Below, piece by piece: positions 9,458-18,250 of a stretch of 64,000 nt of DNA. The notes beneath the pieces are model-generated. The model was not told the origin of the DNA. It was given only the letters and a program-made list of their open reading frames with translations, and did no database searches. The stretch spans positions 1 to 64,000 of the IMG/VR virus record IMGVR_UViG_3300047168_000120; one strand, written 5' to 3'. This DNA is from a virus. A program made the translations under genes and the position numbers. Position 1 is the first letter of the stretch. Every line of letters starts with the position of its first letter.

Positions 9458-9784
9458 TTATTGTTGAACGCAGATAGCCGATTGCAGTTCGAGAAACATT
9501 TGGCTCACCCCTATATAATCAATCCGGGCAGCTTCGGATTGGCCGGGAAGGTGATACATATCGTAATCAAATGTGTCGCGTGATTTGAGAAGCATATCAG
9601 AAGCTTTGGCCATCAAGGTTTGCCATCCGTCCTGGCAATCTTGCTCGGTTGAAAAAGACCTCCAGATAAAACCGGGCGCCCCGTTGTCGACCAAAATCCA
9701 CTCGCCTTTTTGTATCACTTGCTGAGCATTTGCGACAGCCGGAGCAAAAAACAAAAGGGCTAAAATCAGCCTGAATTTGAGCAA
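9458..9784 (-). CDS. Small exported protein of a cargo island
   Basis: About 108 residues, read opposite to the tail genes. The chosen start is a TTG at 9784 preceded by GGAG; another TTG at 9808 is possible but less well placed. The N-terminus LKFRLILALLFFAPAVANA is a typical Sec signal peptide with an ANA cleavage site. The mature part is acidic and aromatic with two Cys that could pair. No family recognised. With the adjacent ribbon-helix-helix gene it forms a reversed, AT-rich cassette inside the tail operon, typical of genes expressed from a prophage (lysogenic conversion). Confidence 0.65.
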   Translation of the reverse strand: MLKFRLILALLFFAPAVANAQQVIQKGEWILVDNGAPGFIWRSFSTEQDCQDGWQTLMAKASDMLLKSRDTFDYDMYHLPGQSEAARIDYIGVSQMFLELQSAICVQQ

Positions 9785-9810
9785 TTCGATCTCCGCATTC
9801 GAGTGCAAAC

Positions 9811-9828
9811 CACATTCTAATGTTATTT
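9811..9828. promoter_or_regulatory. Weak match to the phage operator palindrome
   Basis: ACCACATTCTAATGTTAT fits the operator consensus in 5 of 7 arm positions and lies just upstream of the exported protein gene. It may be chance. Confidence 0.2.
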
Positions 9829-10011
9829 TTTGGAGGTTTGCAACCTTTTGGTGAGTGCTGTTGGTGATGCCTGCAACCCGATTTCGATGAGCCGGCGGAT
9901 GGCTTCGGCACGTGATGGTAGGTCGTCCTGCATTCGGCGCCAGTCATCCACTCGCTTCAGGAACCCTTCCGTGGTCCGCATCTGGAAGAGCTTATCGTTC
10001 TTTAAAACCAT
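9823..10011 (-). CDS. Ribbon-helix-helix DNA-binding protein
   Basis: 62 residues with ATG start. The pattern FQMRTTEGFLKRVDDWR, then SRAEAIRRLIEIG, is a beta strand followed by two helices as in Arc/CopG-type repressors. The upstream AT-rich region holds perfect TGTAAT/ATTACA repeats that suit such a dimer, so self-regulation is likely. Bases 9957-9997 of this gene occur again, identically, in the Tad2-like gene near the window end. Confidence 0.72.
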   Translation of the reverse strand: MVLKNDKLFQMRTTEGFLKRVDDWRRMQDDLPSRAEAIRRLIEIGLQASPTALTKRLQTSKK

Positions 10012-10018
10012 GCAAGGT

Positions 10019-10058
10019 TGTAATAAATGTATTACATAAAATAAATCATTCGTGTAAT
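10019..10058. promoter_or_regulatory. TGTAAT inverted repeats, candidate operator of the RHH protein
   Basis: TGTAAT (10019-10024) and ATTACA (10031-10036) form a perfect 6-bp inverted repeat with a 6-nt spacer. A further TGTAAT lies near 10053. They sit immediately upstream of the ribbon-helix-helix start. Confidence 0.5.
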
Positions 10059-10108
10059 GACATGCATGTGCCAGTCTTTAGGGGCGAAGATTCACCGGGG
10101 TCACAGCT

Positions 10109-10282
10109 ATGCAGGGTGATAAAAAGAATAAACATAAAGAAAATAGCGATATCATAGAAAATTTTTCTATTATTGACATTAAAGAATTGTCATTCTTTTG
10201 GGAAACAGCGAGCGATAAAGCGGCGTTTGCGCTGGTATTTCCATCGCTCATAGAGAAGCCAATACGTCCTTCCAGAGTTTAA
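10109..10282 (+). CDS. Small acidic/Lys-rich hypothetical protein of the cargo island
   Basis: 57 residues, begins MQGDKKNKHKEN and ends SRV. The AT-rich base composition matches the rest of the island and differs from the flanking tail genes. GGGG eight bases before the ATG is the only ribosome-site candidate. It is divergent from the RHH gene. No family recognised; could be spurious. Confidence 0.42.
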   Translation: MQGDKKNKHKENSDIIENFSIIDIKELSFFWETASDKAAFALVFPSLIEKPIRPSRV

Positions 10283-10342
10283 GTCGGGCAATTCTGGTCA
10301 CCATTTGAGCCCGGAACCAAGACAAAAAGGGAGATCTAAAGC

Positions 10343-10351
10343 GGCGACCAA
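10343..10351 (+). promoter_or_regulatory. Late intergenic element GGCGACCA
   Basis: GGCGACCAA lies 33 nt before the L-like gene, downstream of the cargo island, and might restart late expression after it. Confidence 0.4.
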
Positions 10352-10360
10352 CGGTTGCGA

Positions 10361-10377
10361 GGCTCCTTTAAGGAGCC
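10361..10377 (+). promoter_or_regulatory. Palindrome containing the Shine-Dalgarno of the L-like gene
   Basis: GGCTCCTT and AAGGAGCC form a near-perfect palindrome. The 3' arm carries AAGGAG, placed 7-12 nt before the ATG at 10384, so pairing would hide the ribosome site. Confidence 0.35.
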
Positions 10378-10383
10378 CGCCCC

Positions 10384-11133
10384 ATGAGTGAATCCACCAA
10401 CCTGAATCTTCAGGGAAACGTCCAGTCCCTGAATCCGTCCCCCAGCATCGAGCTCTATTCGCTCGATACCTCACCGATCACAGCCGTCAACGGCGTTCCT
10501 GGCACGGGCGCCGTGTATAACTGGACGCCAGGCAATATAGGAGCCGCCCCGCTGTTTTTCGGCGGCGTCTCCTATAGTCCACTGCCGATCGAGTTCACTG
10601 ACATGAAAACCAGCGGCCAGGGCACAGTGGCCGCGCCGGTGATCTCAATTTCGTCGCTCGGTGGCCTGGTTGGCGCGCTGGTGGCATCTTTCGCCGACCT
10701 GGTCGGCGCCAAGGTCACCCGGATACGCACCTTCGCAAATTGCCTGGACGGCGCGGTCGACGCGGACCCTACAGCCTTCATCGGGCCTGACATTTTCTAC
10801 GTCGACAGGAAAAGTCATCACGACAAAAACTATGTCGAATTCACCCTGGCAATTTCTTACGATCAGCAAGGAAAAGTCTTTCCCGGCAGGCAGGTTCTCT
10901 CTGATGCCTGCACGCGCACTTACCGGTTCTGGAATGTGGCCACGAGCGCTTTCATCCAGGGAACGTGCCCCTACACCGGCGCAAATTATTTCGATACCTC
11001 TGGAAATTCCACGACCGATCCGACTCAGGATTTCTGCTCCAAGCAGCTGAATTCGGGTTGCTTGCTGCGTTTTCAGAATGATTCTCTGCCGACATATGCC
11101 TTTCCCGGTGCGTCGTTGACGGGAATTGGCTGA
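10384..11133 (+). CDS. Minor tail protein L-like (Fe-S tail tip protein)
   Basis: 249 residues. The C-terminal half has four spaced cysteines (SDACTR, GTCPYTG, QDFCSK, NSGC) in the order seen in lambda gpL, where they bind an iron-sulphur cluster and the protein joins the tail tip. The N-terminus has the ELYSLD strand and FTDMKTSGQG typical of the family. It overlaps the K-like gene (TGATG), matching the lambda order L-K-I-J. Confidence 0.85.
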   Translation: MSESTNLNLQGNVQSLNPSPSIELYSLDTSPITAVNGVPGTGAVYNWTPGNIGAAPLFFGGVSYSPLPIEFTDMKTSGQGTVAAPVISISSLGGLVGALVASFADLVGAKVTRIRTFANCLDGAVDADPTAFIGPDIFYVDRKSHHDKNYVEFTLAISYDQQGKVFPGRQVLSDACTRTYRFWNVATSAFIQGTCPYTGANYFDTSGNSTTDPTQDFCSKQLNSGCLLRFQNDSLPTYAFPGASLTGIG

Positions 11134-11888
11134 TGGTAAATCTTCCCCCATTCGTGACGCCGGCCGACATCGGCAAAATCCAGCAACACGCGTTGGACCA
11201 ATACCCGAAGGAATGTTGCGGCGCGATCACACCAGACGGCTACGTCCCGCTCGTCAACAAGCATCCGGTGCCCGACAGGGCCTTCGACTGCCGGGACGCT
11301 TGCAATGAACTCCTCGCGGCCGGGAAGCTGCTGGCGGTCGTGCATAGCCACCCCGGCGGCCCAATGGGGCCGAGCTCGTGGGATATGCGGCAACAGGTGG
11401 CCATGGACATCCCATGGGGTCTGGTCATCACGGACGGCAACCGTGTCAGCATCCCGTTTTTCTGGGGCGACACTCTTGAAATCCCGCCACTTGAAAGGCG
11501 GCCGTTTCGACACGGTCCAAGCGGGTCGGACGGCGCGGGCGACTGCTACGCGCTGATCCGCGATTGGTATCGCTTGGAGCGGCAAATCACCCTGCCGGTC
11601 GGTTTCAGGGATGATTCCTGGTGGTCGGGCGGGGAAGAGGGCGCCAATCTCTACATGACCGAATTTGGGAAGGCCGGCTTCGTTGATCTCGGCCGCTCTG
11701 AAGGCCTTCGGGATCCGCACGTTGGCGATGTGTTCCTTGTCCGTATCCGATCAAAGGTACCAAATCACGGCGGCGTTTACGTCGGTAACGGCAATATTCT
11801 TCACCACCCGGCCCAATGCCTATCGATCCACAAGCCGCTCGGCGAATGGGTCAAGCTCATCACCAATTGGCTTCGTTACACTGGATGA
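11133..11888 (+). CDS. Tail tip assembly protein K-like (JAMM plus NlpC/P60)
   Basis: 251 residues with two enzyme-like domains. The first has HSHPGGPMGPSSWD, the H-x-H-x7-S-x2-D signature of JAMM/MPN metallopeptidases. The second has a Cys in GDCYALIRDWY and a His in HGGVYVG, as in NlpC/P60 peptidoglycan hydrolases. This is the architecture of lambda gpK. It probably works in tail-tip maturation or cell-wall opening. Confidence 0.88.
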   Translation: MVNLPPFVTPADIGKIQQHALDQYPKECCGAITPDGYVPLVNKHPVPDRAFDCRDACNELLAAGKLLAVVHSHPGGPMGPSSWDMRQQVAMDIPWGLVITDGNRVSIPFFWGDTLEIPPLERRPFRHGPSGSDGAGDCYALIRDWYRLERQITLPVGFRDDSWWSGGEEGANLYMTEFGKAGFVDLGRSEGLRDPHVGDVFLVRIRSKVPNHGGVYVGNGNILHHPAQCLSIHKPLGEWVKLITNWLRYTG

Positions 11889-14800
11889 ACGCGATCATTC
11901 CCCGCGATACGGTGATGAAAACGTGCGAGATTCATCTGCACGGAAAGCTCCGCACCCATTTTGGTGAAAGCGTGGTCGTTCCAGGTTCGACCGTATCATC
12001 AGCGATCAGGAACATGCTGATTGTACGGCCGGAAATCCGCTTTGTGCTGGAGGAAGGTGAATACCGGGTTGTTCGCGGAAGCCTGGATGGAGGCATCGAC
12101 CTTGATGCGTCGATGCTTCACATGCAGATCGGCCCGGCGCGTCAAATTCACCTCTTTCCGGTCGCGGCCGGCGGAGGCGGGGGCGGCGGTAACGGTGGAA
12201 CCTTAAAGACCGTTCTAGGCGCGATCATTATCGTTGCGGCTGTGGCTCTGGCAATCGCGGAGCCGTATTTGATACCAGCCGAAGTATCTGCTTTTTCCTA
12301 TTTCTCAGCGGTGGGAACTGTTGCTTTAATCGGTGCCTCTCTTCTGCTTTCGGGCATTTCGCGCCTAATCTCGCCGCAGCCAGGCCTCGGCCAATCCTAC
12401 CTTCTGAACGGCAACCTCAACACAAGCGGTCAGGGCACGCCTGTGCCCCTCGTTTATGGCCGCACGCGGGTCGGATCATTGGTTGTCGCGAGCTCTTACT
12501 CGGCGGAGGATTATAACACCAGCACGTCCGATTTCCATGGTGCGGCACCATTTTGGAATTCAACAGGAGGCTATTCCGGCGCGCTTGATGCCTTTGACTC
12601 CGGAAATCCGCTCCCGTCCGGCGCGCAAGGAAAGGGCGGCGGCGGTAAAAGTGGCGGCGGCGGTATTGAAGCTCCGAACACACTGGAAAGCAAATCGGTC
12701 GTCAGAATTATCGACATCCTCACGGAAGGACCAATGGGAGGGCTGGTCAACGGCCCTCAATCGATATTTTTCAACAATACGCCCCTGATGAATTCCGATG
12801 GAACCTGGAACTTCCGAGGAGTTACTTGGTACGTTTTATACGGAACGCCTGATCAGGTGGCGATTCCTGGTTATCCATCAGCCACAGAGACTGTGAGCGT
12901 AAACGAGCAGGTGCTGTACGGCACGCCGGTAATTCTTGATCTCGAAAGCACCACCGCGACATCCACGCGGATCACCATTGAGCTGCCAGGATTGTACGCC
13001 ACGAACACCCAAAATGGCGATATCAATCCGTCTTATCTTGGTCTCGAAATATATTGCGCTCCCGTCATAGGAACTACGACGGGAACTTATTCTTTAGCAG
13101 TAACTGATATTATCAGCGGGAAATGTACGAGCCCGTATCAACGTAGTTATGTTTTTGCGCTTCCAGGCGCCGGTTCCGGTACGACATCTTGGAGCGTCAA
13201 GATCGTCAAGACAACGCCGGAGAGCGCTGTTTCAACCACGATAAACCAGCTCTATTGGTTCGCTTACGATTTGATCACGGATCATCAGATCGCTTATTCA
13301 GATTCCGCAGGTATCGCGCTCGAAATCGACTCAGAAGCTTTTGGCTCGACGCTTCCGGCGCGAAGCTATTTGATCGATGGCATTATCGTTGAAGTGCCAG
13401 CAAACTATAATGCGACGACCCGGACATATGCATCGACCGGCCCTGGCACGAGCGGCGGATCCTGGGATTATGTGACGTTTCAGGCCGAGACGACCTCTAA
13501 TCCAGCCTGGTGCTTCTACGACTTCATAAAGAGCGCGCGGTACGGCCTCGGCCTGCCGGCTGCTCAATTGGAGACGGCGGCTCTGCAGCTCTATCAGATA
13601 TCTCAATATTGCGACGGTCTGGTGACGACGGGGGGAAGCGGCACAGAACCGCGCTATGAGCTCAATGGCGTGTTCAACCAGCGCGCCAGCGCCTTCCAGC
13701 TGATGCAGGCGATTGCCGCGACGTTCCGGGGTCAAGCCTATTGGGCGGGCGGCCAGGTCTGCGTGACGGCAGACATGCCGCAAAACCCGGTCAAAATTTA
13801 CACCGCGGCGAATGTCATAAATGGCAATTTCGTCTATGAGGGAACCTCCCTCAAAACGCGGCACACGACTGCGAACGTTCATTTTACGGACCCTAATAAC
13901 CAGTACCTTCCCGGTGTCGAGCCGGTTGAATTGCCGCAGCAAGTCGCGCAGCGCGGCATTTTCGCGTCTGATATCGTTGGTTTCGGGGTCACCTCGCGCG
14001 GCCTGGCACACCGGCTCGGCAACTGGCTCCTTTATACCGAGAATTTCCAGACTGAAACTGTCACCTTCTCGGTAAGCTGGGATAGCGCCGGCGTGGCGCC
14101 TGGCAATCTGATCCTGATCGCGGATAGCAATATTGCGGGCATCAGGATGGGCGGCAGGCTAAGGTCTAATTCGACGACAACCCAGCTGGCGCTCGACATG
14201 CCTTTCACGCCAGTATCCGGTCAAAGTTATACCGCGACTGTCGTTCTCGAGGACGGAACACTTGCGGAAAGTGTAACGGTTTCGAGCTTCACGAACACAA
14301 ACGTGTCGTCGGTTCCTTATATCCTCAGCGAGGATTTTCTGGCAGAGACGGCGATTTCTTCGCCTCTAATCAGCCTCTCACGTTCAACGTCGGCAACATA
14401 TATAAATTCTTCTGGTGGCGTTTCTACCGCGGCGGCTAATGTTGCCCGGTTTGATTATGCCAATGGATCTCCGGGACTTCTCCTGGAACAGGCCGCCACC
14501 AATCTTTGTCCTAATTCGAACTTGATCTCGAATGCTTTTACATATCCTGGAATTGTCGCCAATTCAGGCGTCGCCCCCGATGGAACGACTACGGCAACTA
14601 AGATAACGTCAAATGGAGGCGGCGTCAGGACTCAATATGCTGTGGGAGCGACATTACCGAATACCTATACGCAGTCGATTTGGGTTAAGGGTGCGACCGC
14701 GAGCACGCAGTCGTTTTATTTTTCATACAACAATTCCGGTGGAAGTCAGGTCGCGGCGCCAACCAACGTCAGCATAACGACGAGCTGGCAGCGAATTGTT

Positions 14801-17026
14801 CTACCACCTGTTTCAGTGCCATCCGGTGCCACTGATCTCATGATCCAGATAAACACTGCGGGGACATCAGTGTTTTATCTTTGGGGAGCACAATGCGAGC
14901 TCGGCAGCGTCGCGACATCAACAATTTTGACATCTGGCTCCTCTGTAACGCGCGCTGCCGATACTCTTTACGCCAACCTGACCCAGTCTGTCGCGAGCGG
15001 AACTCTTATTGCCGAAGCGATCGCCCCTGGCGGAACGTCAGGAGCGGCATACGGCGCGCTGAGCCTGCATAACGGGTTGGCACCGGTCGACAATGTTTCC
15101 ATGTCTTTTGCCGCTAATGGCGTGACTTCCGGAAGCATTGAGGCGAGCGGGGTTACTTCCTCTCTTAGTTCCAGCACGATTACGCCAGGAGCGAGTGTGC
15201 GCGAAGCTATCAGCTGGGGATTTACTGGCCTCATCCAGCAAGCCATCAACGGCACGTTTCTCGATGGCATTACGACGTCGTCTGTGTCTGTAAATCTTAA
15301 CCAAATCACGGTTACTGCACAGAATCCTTTTTACCTGAATCGCATAGTTTTATATCCCTATGCCAGGGTGGGCGCAGATCTTGCAGCTATCAGCCTTCCC
15401 TCATTCGATCCGAATAGCGAAGCGCAGGTTGGCGCGTCGTACACAATTGCCAATCTCGCTACACCTCTCCCGTCTCCCCCGCTCGATCAGGCCGTGTTTA
15501 TTCTGCAAGACGCGAATTCGCCGCCGACGGAATGGCAGGTCTCTGGCATAACCGAAAAAGAGCGCGGCATCTTTGAGATCGTCGCCGTCAGCTATAATCC
15601 GAATAAATTCTCACTGGTCGAGACGCTTCAGACGCTGAACATCCCGGTTTTCAGCACGGTACCGTCTCAGCTTATTTCCGCGCTGCCGGCGCCGACCAAT
15701 GTGACGGCGATTACGACTCTGGCGGGTCAGGGCGTGACGACGATCGTGCGCACGACGGTGTCGTGGACCGTGCCGCAGGACAGCAGGATCGTGCAGTATC
15801 AGGTGTCGGTGGTGAACGCCGAGGGAACCACCGTCGCGGTTCTCACGCCGACCGGAGCTTCGGTGGTGATCGATAACCTGACGCCGGATACATATTACTT
15901 TGCGGTGCGATCTCTCGGAACCAATGGCTCCACGAGCTCCTGGGCGTACTCGTCCTCTTTCGTCATTTCCGGAACTTCCAACAATACGCCGCCGGCGCCG
16001 ACCGGCCTGACTGCCGTGGGAGGCAACAGATCGGTCTATCTGCAATGGGTGGCTTCAACGCAGAGGGATGTTCAGTATAATAATGTCTGGAGGTCGTCGA
16101 CCTCCGTAGCGCCGCACCAATCCGGATCAATCGCCGCGCTGATCGGCACCACATCAGGAACAGCCTATCTCGATGGCGACAGTCAGACCCTGACGCCGGG
16201 AACATTCTGGTATTATTGGGTTGAGGCGGTGACATCAACCGCTGTCGTGGGCGCTCTTAGCGCGGATGTCGAAGTCGAAATCGGCTACATTTTGGGTTCT
16301 GACATTGGCAACGGCGCGATTGCCACGATCAATGCCTTTGCTGCTCAATTTCAGCCGATTGGCGTTTGGACCGGCACTTCCCTTCCCGCCAATCCGGCAG
16401 CGGCCGGCGGCGCGACGACAATCGTTTGGCAGAGCAATTTCACGGTTTATACCTGGAACACTACCAGCAGCGCCTGGCAGACAGGCGTGACACCGAATTT
16501 GCTGACGGCCGGAACTTTGAACGCCGGTGTTGTTCTCGGGTCTTTGGCGAATTTTGGTACGGTGCAAATCACCAATGCTCAGATCGAAAATGCGACGATC
16601 ACAGGGACGTTGATCGCGGCTCATGCAATCACGCAGACGAGTGAACTGACTTTATCTACTCAAACTTTCACTTTAGATGATGTTTCTGCTTCAGGAAGCC
16701 TTTCGATTACGGTTCCATCTGACGCATATGTGCTTCTTTTTGTTACAGCTTACGGTTTGGCCTTGAGCTCTGGAGGTGATGGATACGTTGCCGATGGTCT
16801 TGTAGCGTCAGTCGCCCGTGGCGGCACGACTATTTGTAATGTGGTATTAAGCGGATCTCCTTCATTTATTGACCCTGTATTTTTGGGTGAAACAGTGACG
16901 TCCTATGATGGTCCGGGCTCCGGCACCTATTCTTATGAGCTGAGTGTAAACTTTTATTCAGGTGCAAGTCCTGCGGAGGGGCAGCAGTTTTATGCGTCTT
17001 TGGTGGCGATGGTGGTCACAAAATGA
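11885..17026 (+). CDS. Fused tail assembly (I-like) and host-specificity (J-like) protein
   Basis: 1713 residues from the ATG at 11885, which overlaps the K-like stop. Upstream in-frame codons lie inside the K-like gene. The first 180 residues look like lambda gpI: a ubiquitin-like start, a Gly-rich stretch, then two hydrophobic segments near residues 115-175. The rest is J-like, with GTPVPLVYGRTRVGS, the long tip domain, and fibronectin-like repeats around 15680-16250. Between about 14350 and 15400 there is a beta-rich insertion with FDYANGSPGLLLEQAATNL, resembling the carbohydrate-binding-like modules common in phage fibres; it interrupts the J fold. The C-terminus is fibre-like and probably contacts the receptor. 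Confidence 0.85.
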   Translation: MNAIIPRDTVMKTCEIHLHGKLRTHFGESVVVPGSTVSSAIRNMLIVRPEIRFVLEEGEYRVVRGSLDGGIDLDASMLHMQIGPARQIHLFPVAAGGGGGGGNGGTLKTVLGAIIIVAAVALAIAEPYLIPAEVSAFSYFSAVGTVALIGASLLLSGISRLISPQPGLGQSYLLNGNLNTSGQGTPVPLVYGRTRVGSLVVASSYSAEDYNTSTSDFHGAAPFWNSTGGYSGALDAFDSGNPLPSGAQGKGGGGKSGGGGIEAPNTLESKSVVRIIDILTEGPMGGLVNGPQSIFFNNTPLMNSDGTWNFRGVTWYVLYGTPDQVAIPGYPSATETVSVNEQVLYGTPVILDLESTTATSTRITIELPGLYATNTQNGDINPSYLGLEIYCAPVIGTTTGTYSLAVTDIISGKCTSPYQRSYVFALPGAGSGTTSWSVKIVKTTPESAVSTTINQLYWFAYDLITDHQIAYSDSAGIALEIDSEAFGSTLPARSYLIDGIIVEVPANYNATTRTYASTGPGTSGGSWDYVTFQAETTSNPAWCFYDFIKSARYGLGLPAAQLETAALQLYQISQYCDGLVTTGGSGTEPRYELNGVFNQRASAFQLMQAIAATFRGQAYWAGGQVCVTADMPQNPVKIYTAANVINGNFVYEGTSLKTRHTTANVHFTDPNNQYLPGVEPVELPQQVAQRGIFASDIVGFGVTSRGLAHRLGNWLLYTENFQTETVTFSVSWDSAGVAPGNLILIADSNIAGIRMGGRLRSNSTTTQLALDMPFTPVSGQSYTATVVLEDGTLAESVTVSSFTNTNVSSVPYILSEDFLAETAISSPLISLSRSTSATYINSSGGVSTAAANVARFDYANGSPGLLLEQAATNLCPNSNLISNAFTYPGIVANSGVAPDGTTTATKITSNGGGVRTQYAVGATLPNTYTQSIWVKGATASTQSFYFSYNNSGGSQVAAPTNVSITTSWQRIVLPPVSVPSGATDLMIQINTAGTSVFYLWGAQCELGSVATSTILTSGSSVTRAADTLYANLTQSVASGTLIAEAIAPGGTSGAAYGALSLHNGLAPVDNVSMSFAANGVTSGSIEASGVTSSLSSSTITPGASVREAISWGFTGLIQQAINGTFLDGITTSSVSVNLNQITVTAQNPFYLNRIVLYPYARVGADLAAISLPSFDPNSEAQVGASYTIANLATPLPSPPLDQAVFILQDANSPPTEWQVSGITEKERGIFEIVAVSYNPNKFSLVETLQTLNIPVFSTVPSQLISALPAPTNVTAITTLAGQGVTTIVRTTVSWTVPQDSRIVQYQVSVVNAEGTTVAVLTPTGASVVIDNLTPDTYYFAVRSLGTNGSTSSWAYSSSFVISGTSNNTPPAPTGLTAVGGNRSVYLQWVASTQRDVQYNNVWRSSTSVAPHQSGSIAALIGTTSGTAYLDGDSQTLTPGTFWYYWVEAVTSTAVVGALSADVEVEIGYILGSDIGNGAIATINAFAAQFQPIGVWTGTSLPANPAAAGGATTIVWQSNFTVYTWNTTSSAWQTGVTPNLLTAGTLNAGVVLGSLANFGTVQITNAQIENATITGTLIAAHAITQTSELTLSTQTFTLDDVSASGSLSITVPSDAYVLLFVTAYGLALSSGGDGYVADGLVASVARGGTTICNVVLSGSPSFIDPVFLGETVTSYDGPGSGTYSYELSVNFYSGASPAEGQQFYASLVAMVVTK

Positions 17027-17448
17027 TAGTTTTTGCGGCTTACGATAGCACTGGCGCCATTAAATATTTCGTGACCGTAAACGATCAGGATAGTGCGCAA
17101 CAAACAGGGCCGGCTGGAGGAGGGATTGTTGCGCTGGAGGAGCCTCCGGCTGATCTCCGTGCTTTTGCATCTGAGAATTATGTTGCGAGCGGAGCCGTCG
17201 CGTCGCGTTCAGCGATGAGCTTGGTTTTGAGCAAAACAAGTTTCACGGCCAACGGAACGGACGAAGTGACTATTACCGGCATACCAGCCGGCGCCAGCGC
17301 GCGGATATACGGCGCCGTATCGGCCGGCCCGGAGACCATAACCGATGGGGAGCTCGTCATCACCAGCACACACGCCGGCGCGATCACTGTCAGCATTTCG
17401 CTGCGGCCCTCGCACCAGGATTGGAGCACAACGATCAATGCGACTTGA
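17023..17448 (+). CDS. Tail-fibre-associated protein, Ig-like
   Basis: 141 residues, overlapping the J-like stop by ATGA. The N-terminal 60 residues resemble short phage tail accessory proteins. The C-terminal part (LSKTSFTANGTDEVTITGIP) is a beta-sandwich of the kind fused to tail proteins. A structural role at the tail tip is inferred from position; no exact family recognised. Confidence 0.55.
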   Translation: MIVFAAYDSTGAIKYFVTVNDQDSAQQTGPAGGGIVALEEPPADLRAFASENYVASGAVASRSAMSLVLSKTSFTANGTDEVTITGIPAGASARIYGAVSAGPETITDGELVITSTHAGAITVSISLRPSHQDWSTTINAT

Positions 17449-17737
17449 CCTTGGAATGTCGCTGGAGGAACACCGCCGGGCGACGATTGGACGCGTTTCA
17501 GCCGCGGCTCGGGCTGCTCATGCAGCGCATGAAGATGCCGGCGGCTACCCTATGGCTGTCGCGAGCCACCTTAGTCTGCTGTCGGGTCACCCTGAACGGG
17601 CTGGCGCCCAAGCATCGATGGAGACTCACCTCGCTATCAATGCCGCCCGGATGGCTGCGATTGAGGCCATCCGGGCGGCTCCAGATGCCGCCGCTGTCCG
17701 CAACATCCTCGAAAATTTCGGCCCAAGTACCGAGTAG
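17438..17737 (+). CDS. Small helical hypothetical protein of the tail-fibre operon
   Basis: 99 residues. The ATG at 17438 overlaps the preceding gene by 11 bases; a second ATG at 17456 after GGA is possible. Ala/Arg-rich, helical, Met-containing. No family recognised. Position suggests a late product. Confidence 0.5.
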   Translation: MRLDLGMSLEEHRRATIGRVSAAARAAHAAHEDAGGYPMAVASHLSLLSGHPERAGAQASMETHLAINAARMAAIEAIRAAPDAAAVRNILENFGPSTE

Positions 17738-17779
17738 CTATTCGTTTTCTGCATAGCTTCTTGTCCGCACCTTTGCCTA

Positions 17780-17787
17780 GGCGACCA
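17780..17787 (+). promoter_or_regulatory. Late intergenic element GGCGACCA
   Basis: GGCGACCA followed by GCAA, 44 nt before the ATG of the next gene. It is the most diverged of the six copies. Confidence 0.35.
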
Positions 17788-17830
17788 GCAACCTTGAATT
17801 GTCTGGTCCACCGAAGCGTGGGGGTGAGAT

Positions 17831-18247
17831 ATGGACGCAATTCTGGAGTCTAGCCTTCTGACCGCCCTGGGCCCGATCGGTTTAGCCGCGATGGCTTTGG
17901 CGGCCTGCTATTTCATTTGGCAGCGTCAGAATGATCAGTTCAACGAATTCGGAAAGCGGGTCGATCAGGTTCTCAATATGCTGTCCGAACAGATCAAGGA
18001 AACCGACAAAAAAGCTGTTGAAGCGGCGGATGAAGTGGATAATTGCCGCACTGAAAACAGCGCCGCCATCGCCGCGCTTGCCGCGACAAATGCGCAGTTT
18101 CAGATCCATATTTCTGAGAGCAGGCCGACCCGCGATGAAATCAACCAGTCGATTGCCCGCGTCGTAGACGCAATGAAGGACGTCGTTGCGCCTCTTCGGG
18201 AAGATATTAAGTTTCTCAAGGATAACCTCGTGAGCAAAAGGTCATAA
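17831..18247 (+). CDS. Membrane-anchored coiled-coil protein of the lysis region
   Basis: 138 residues with a strong GGGGTGAG ribosome site. One transmembrane helix near residues 15-31, then a long Gln/Glu/Lys-rich coiled coil. The layout (N-in anchor and periplasmic coiled coil) resembles i-spanins and some holin accessory proteins, and the next gene is endolysin-like. Family membership is not certain. Confidence 0.55.
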   Translation: MDAILESSLLTALGPIGLAAMALAACYFIWQRQNDQFNEFGKRVDQVLNMLSEQIKETDKKAVEAADEVDNCRTENSAAIAALAATNAQFQIHISESRPTRDEINQSIARVVDAMKDVVAPLREDIKFLKDNLVSKRS

Positions 18248-18250
18248 CGA

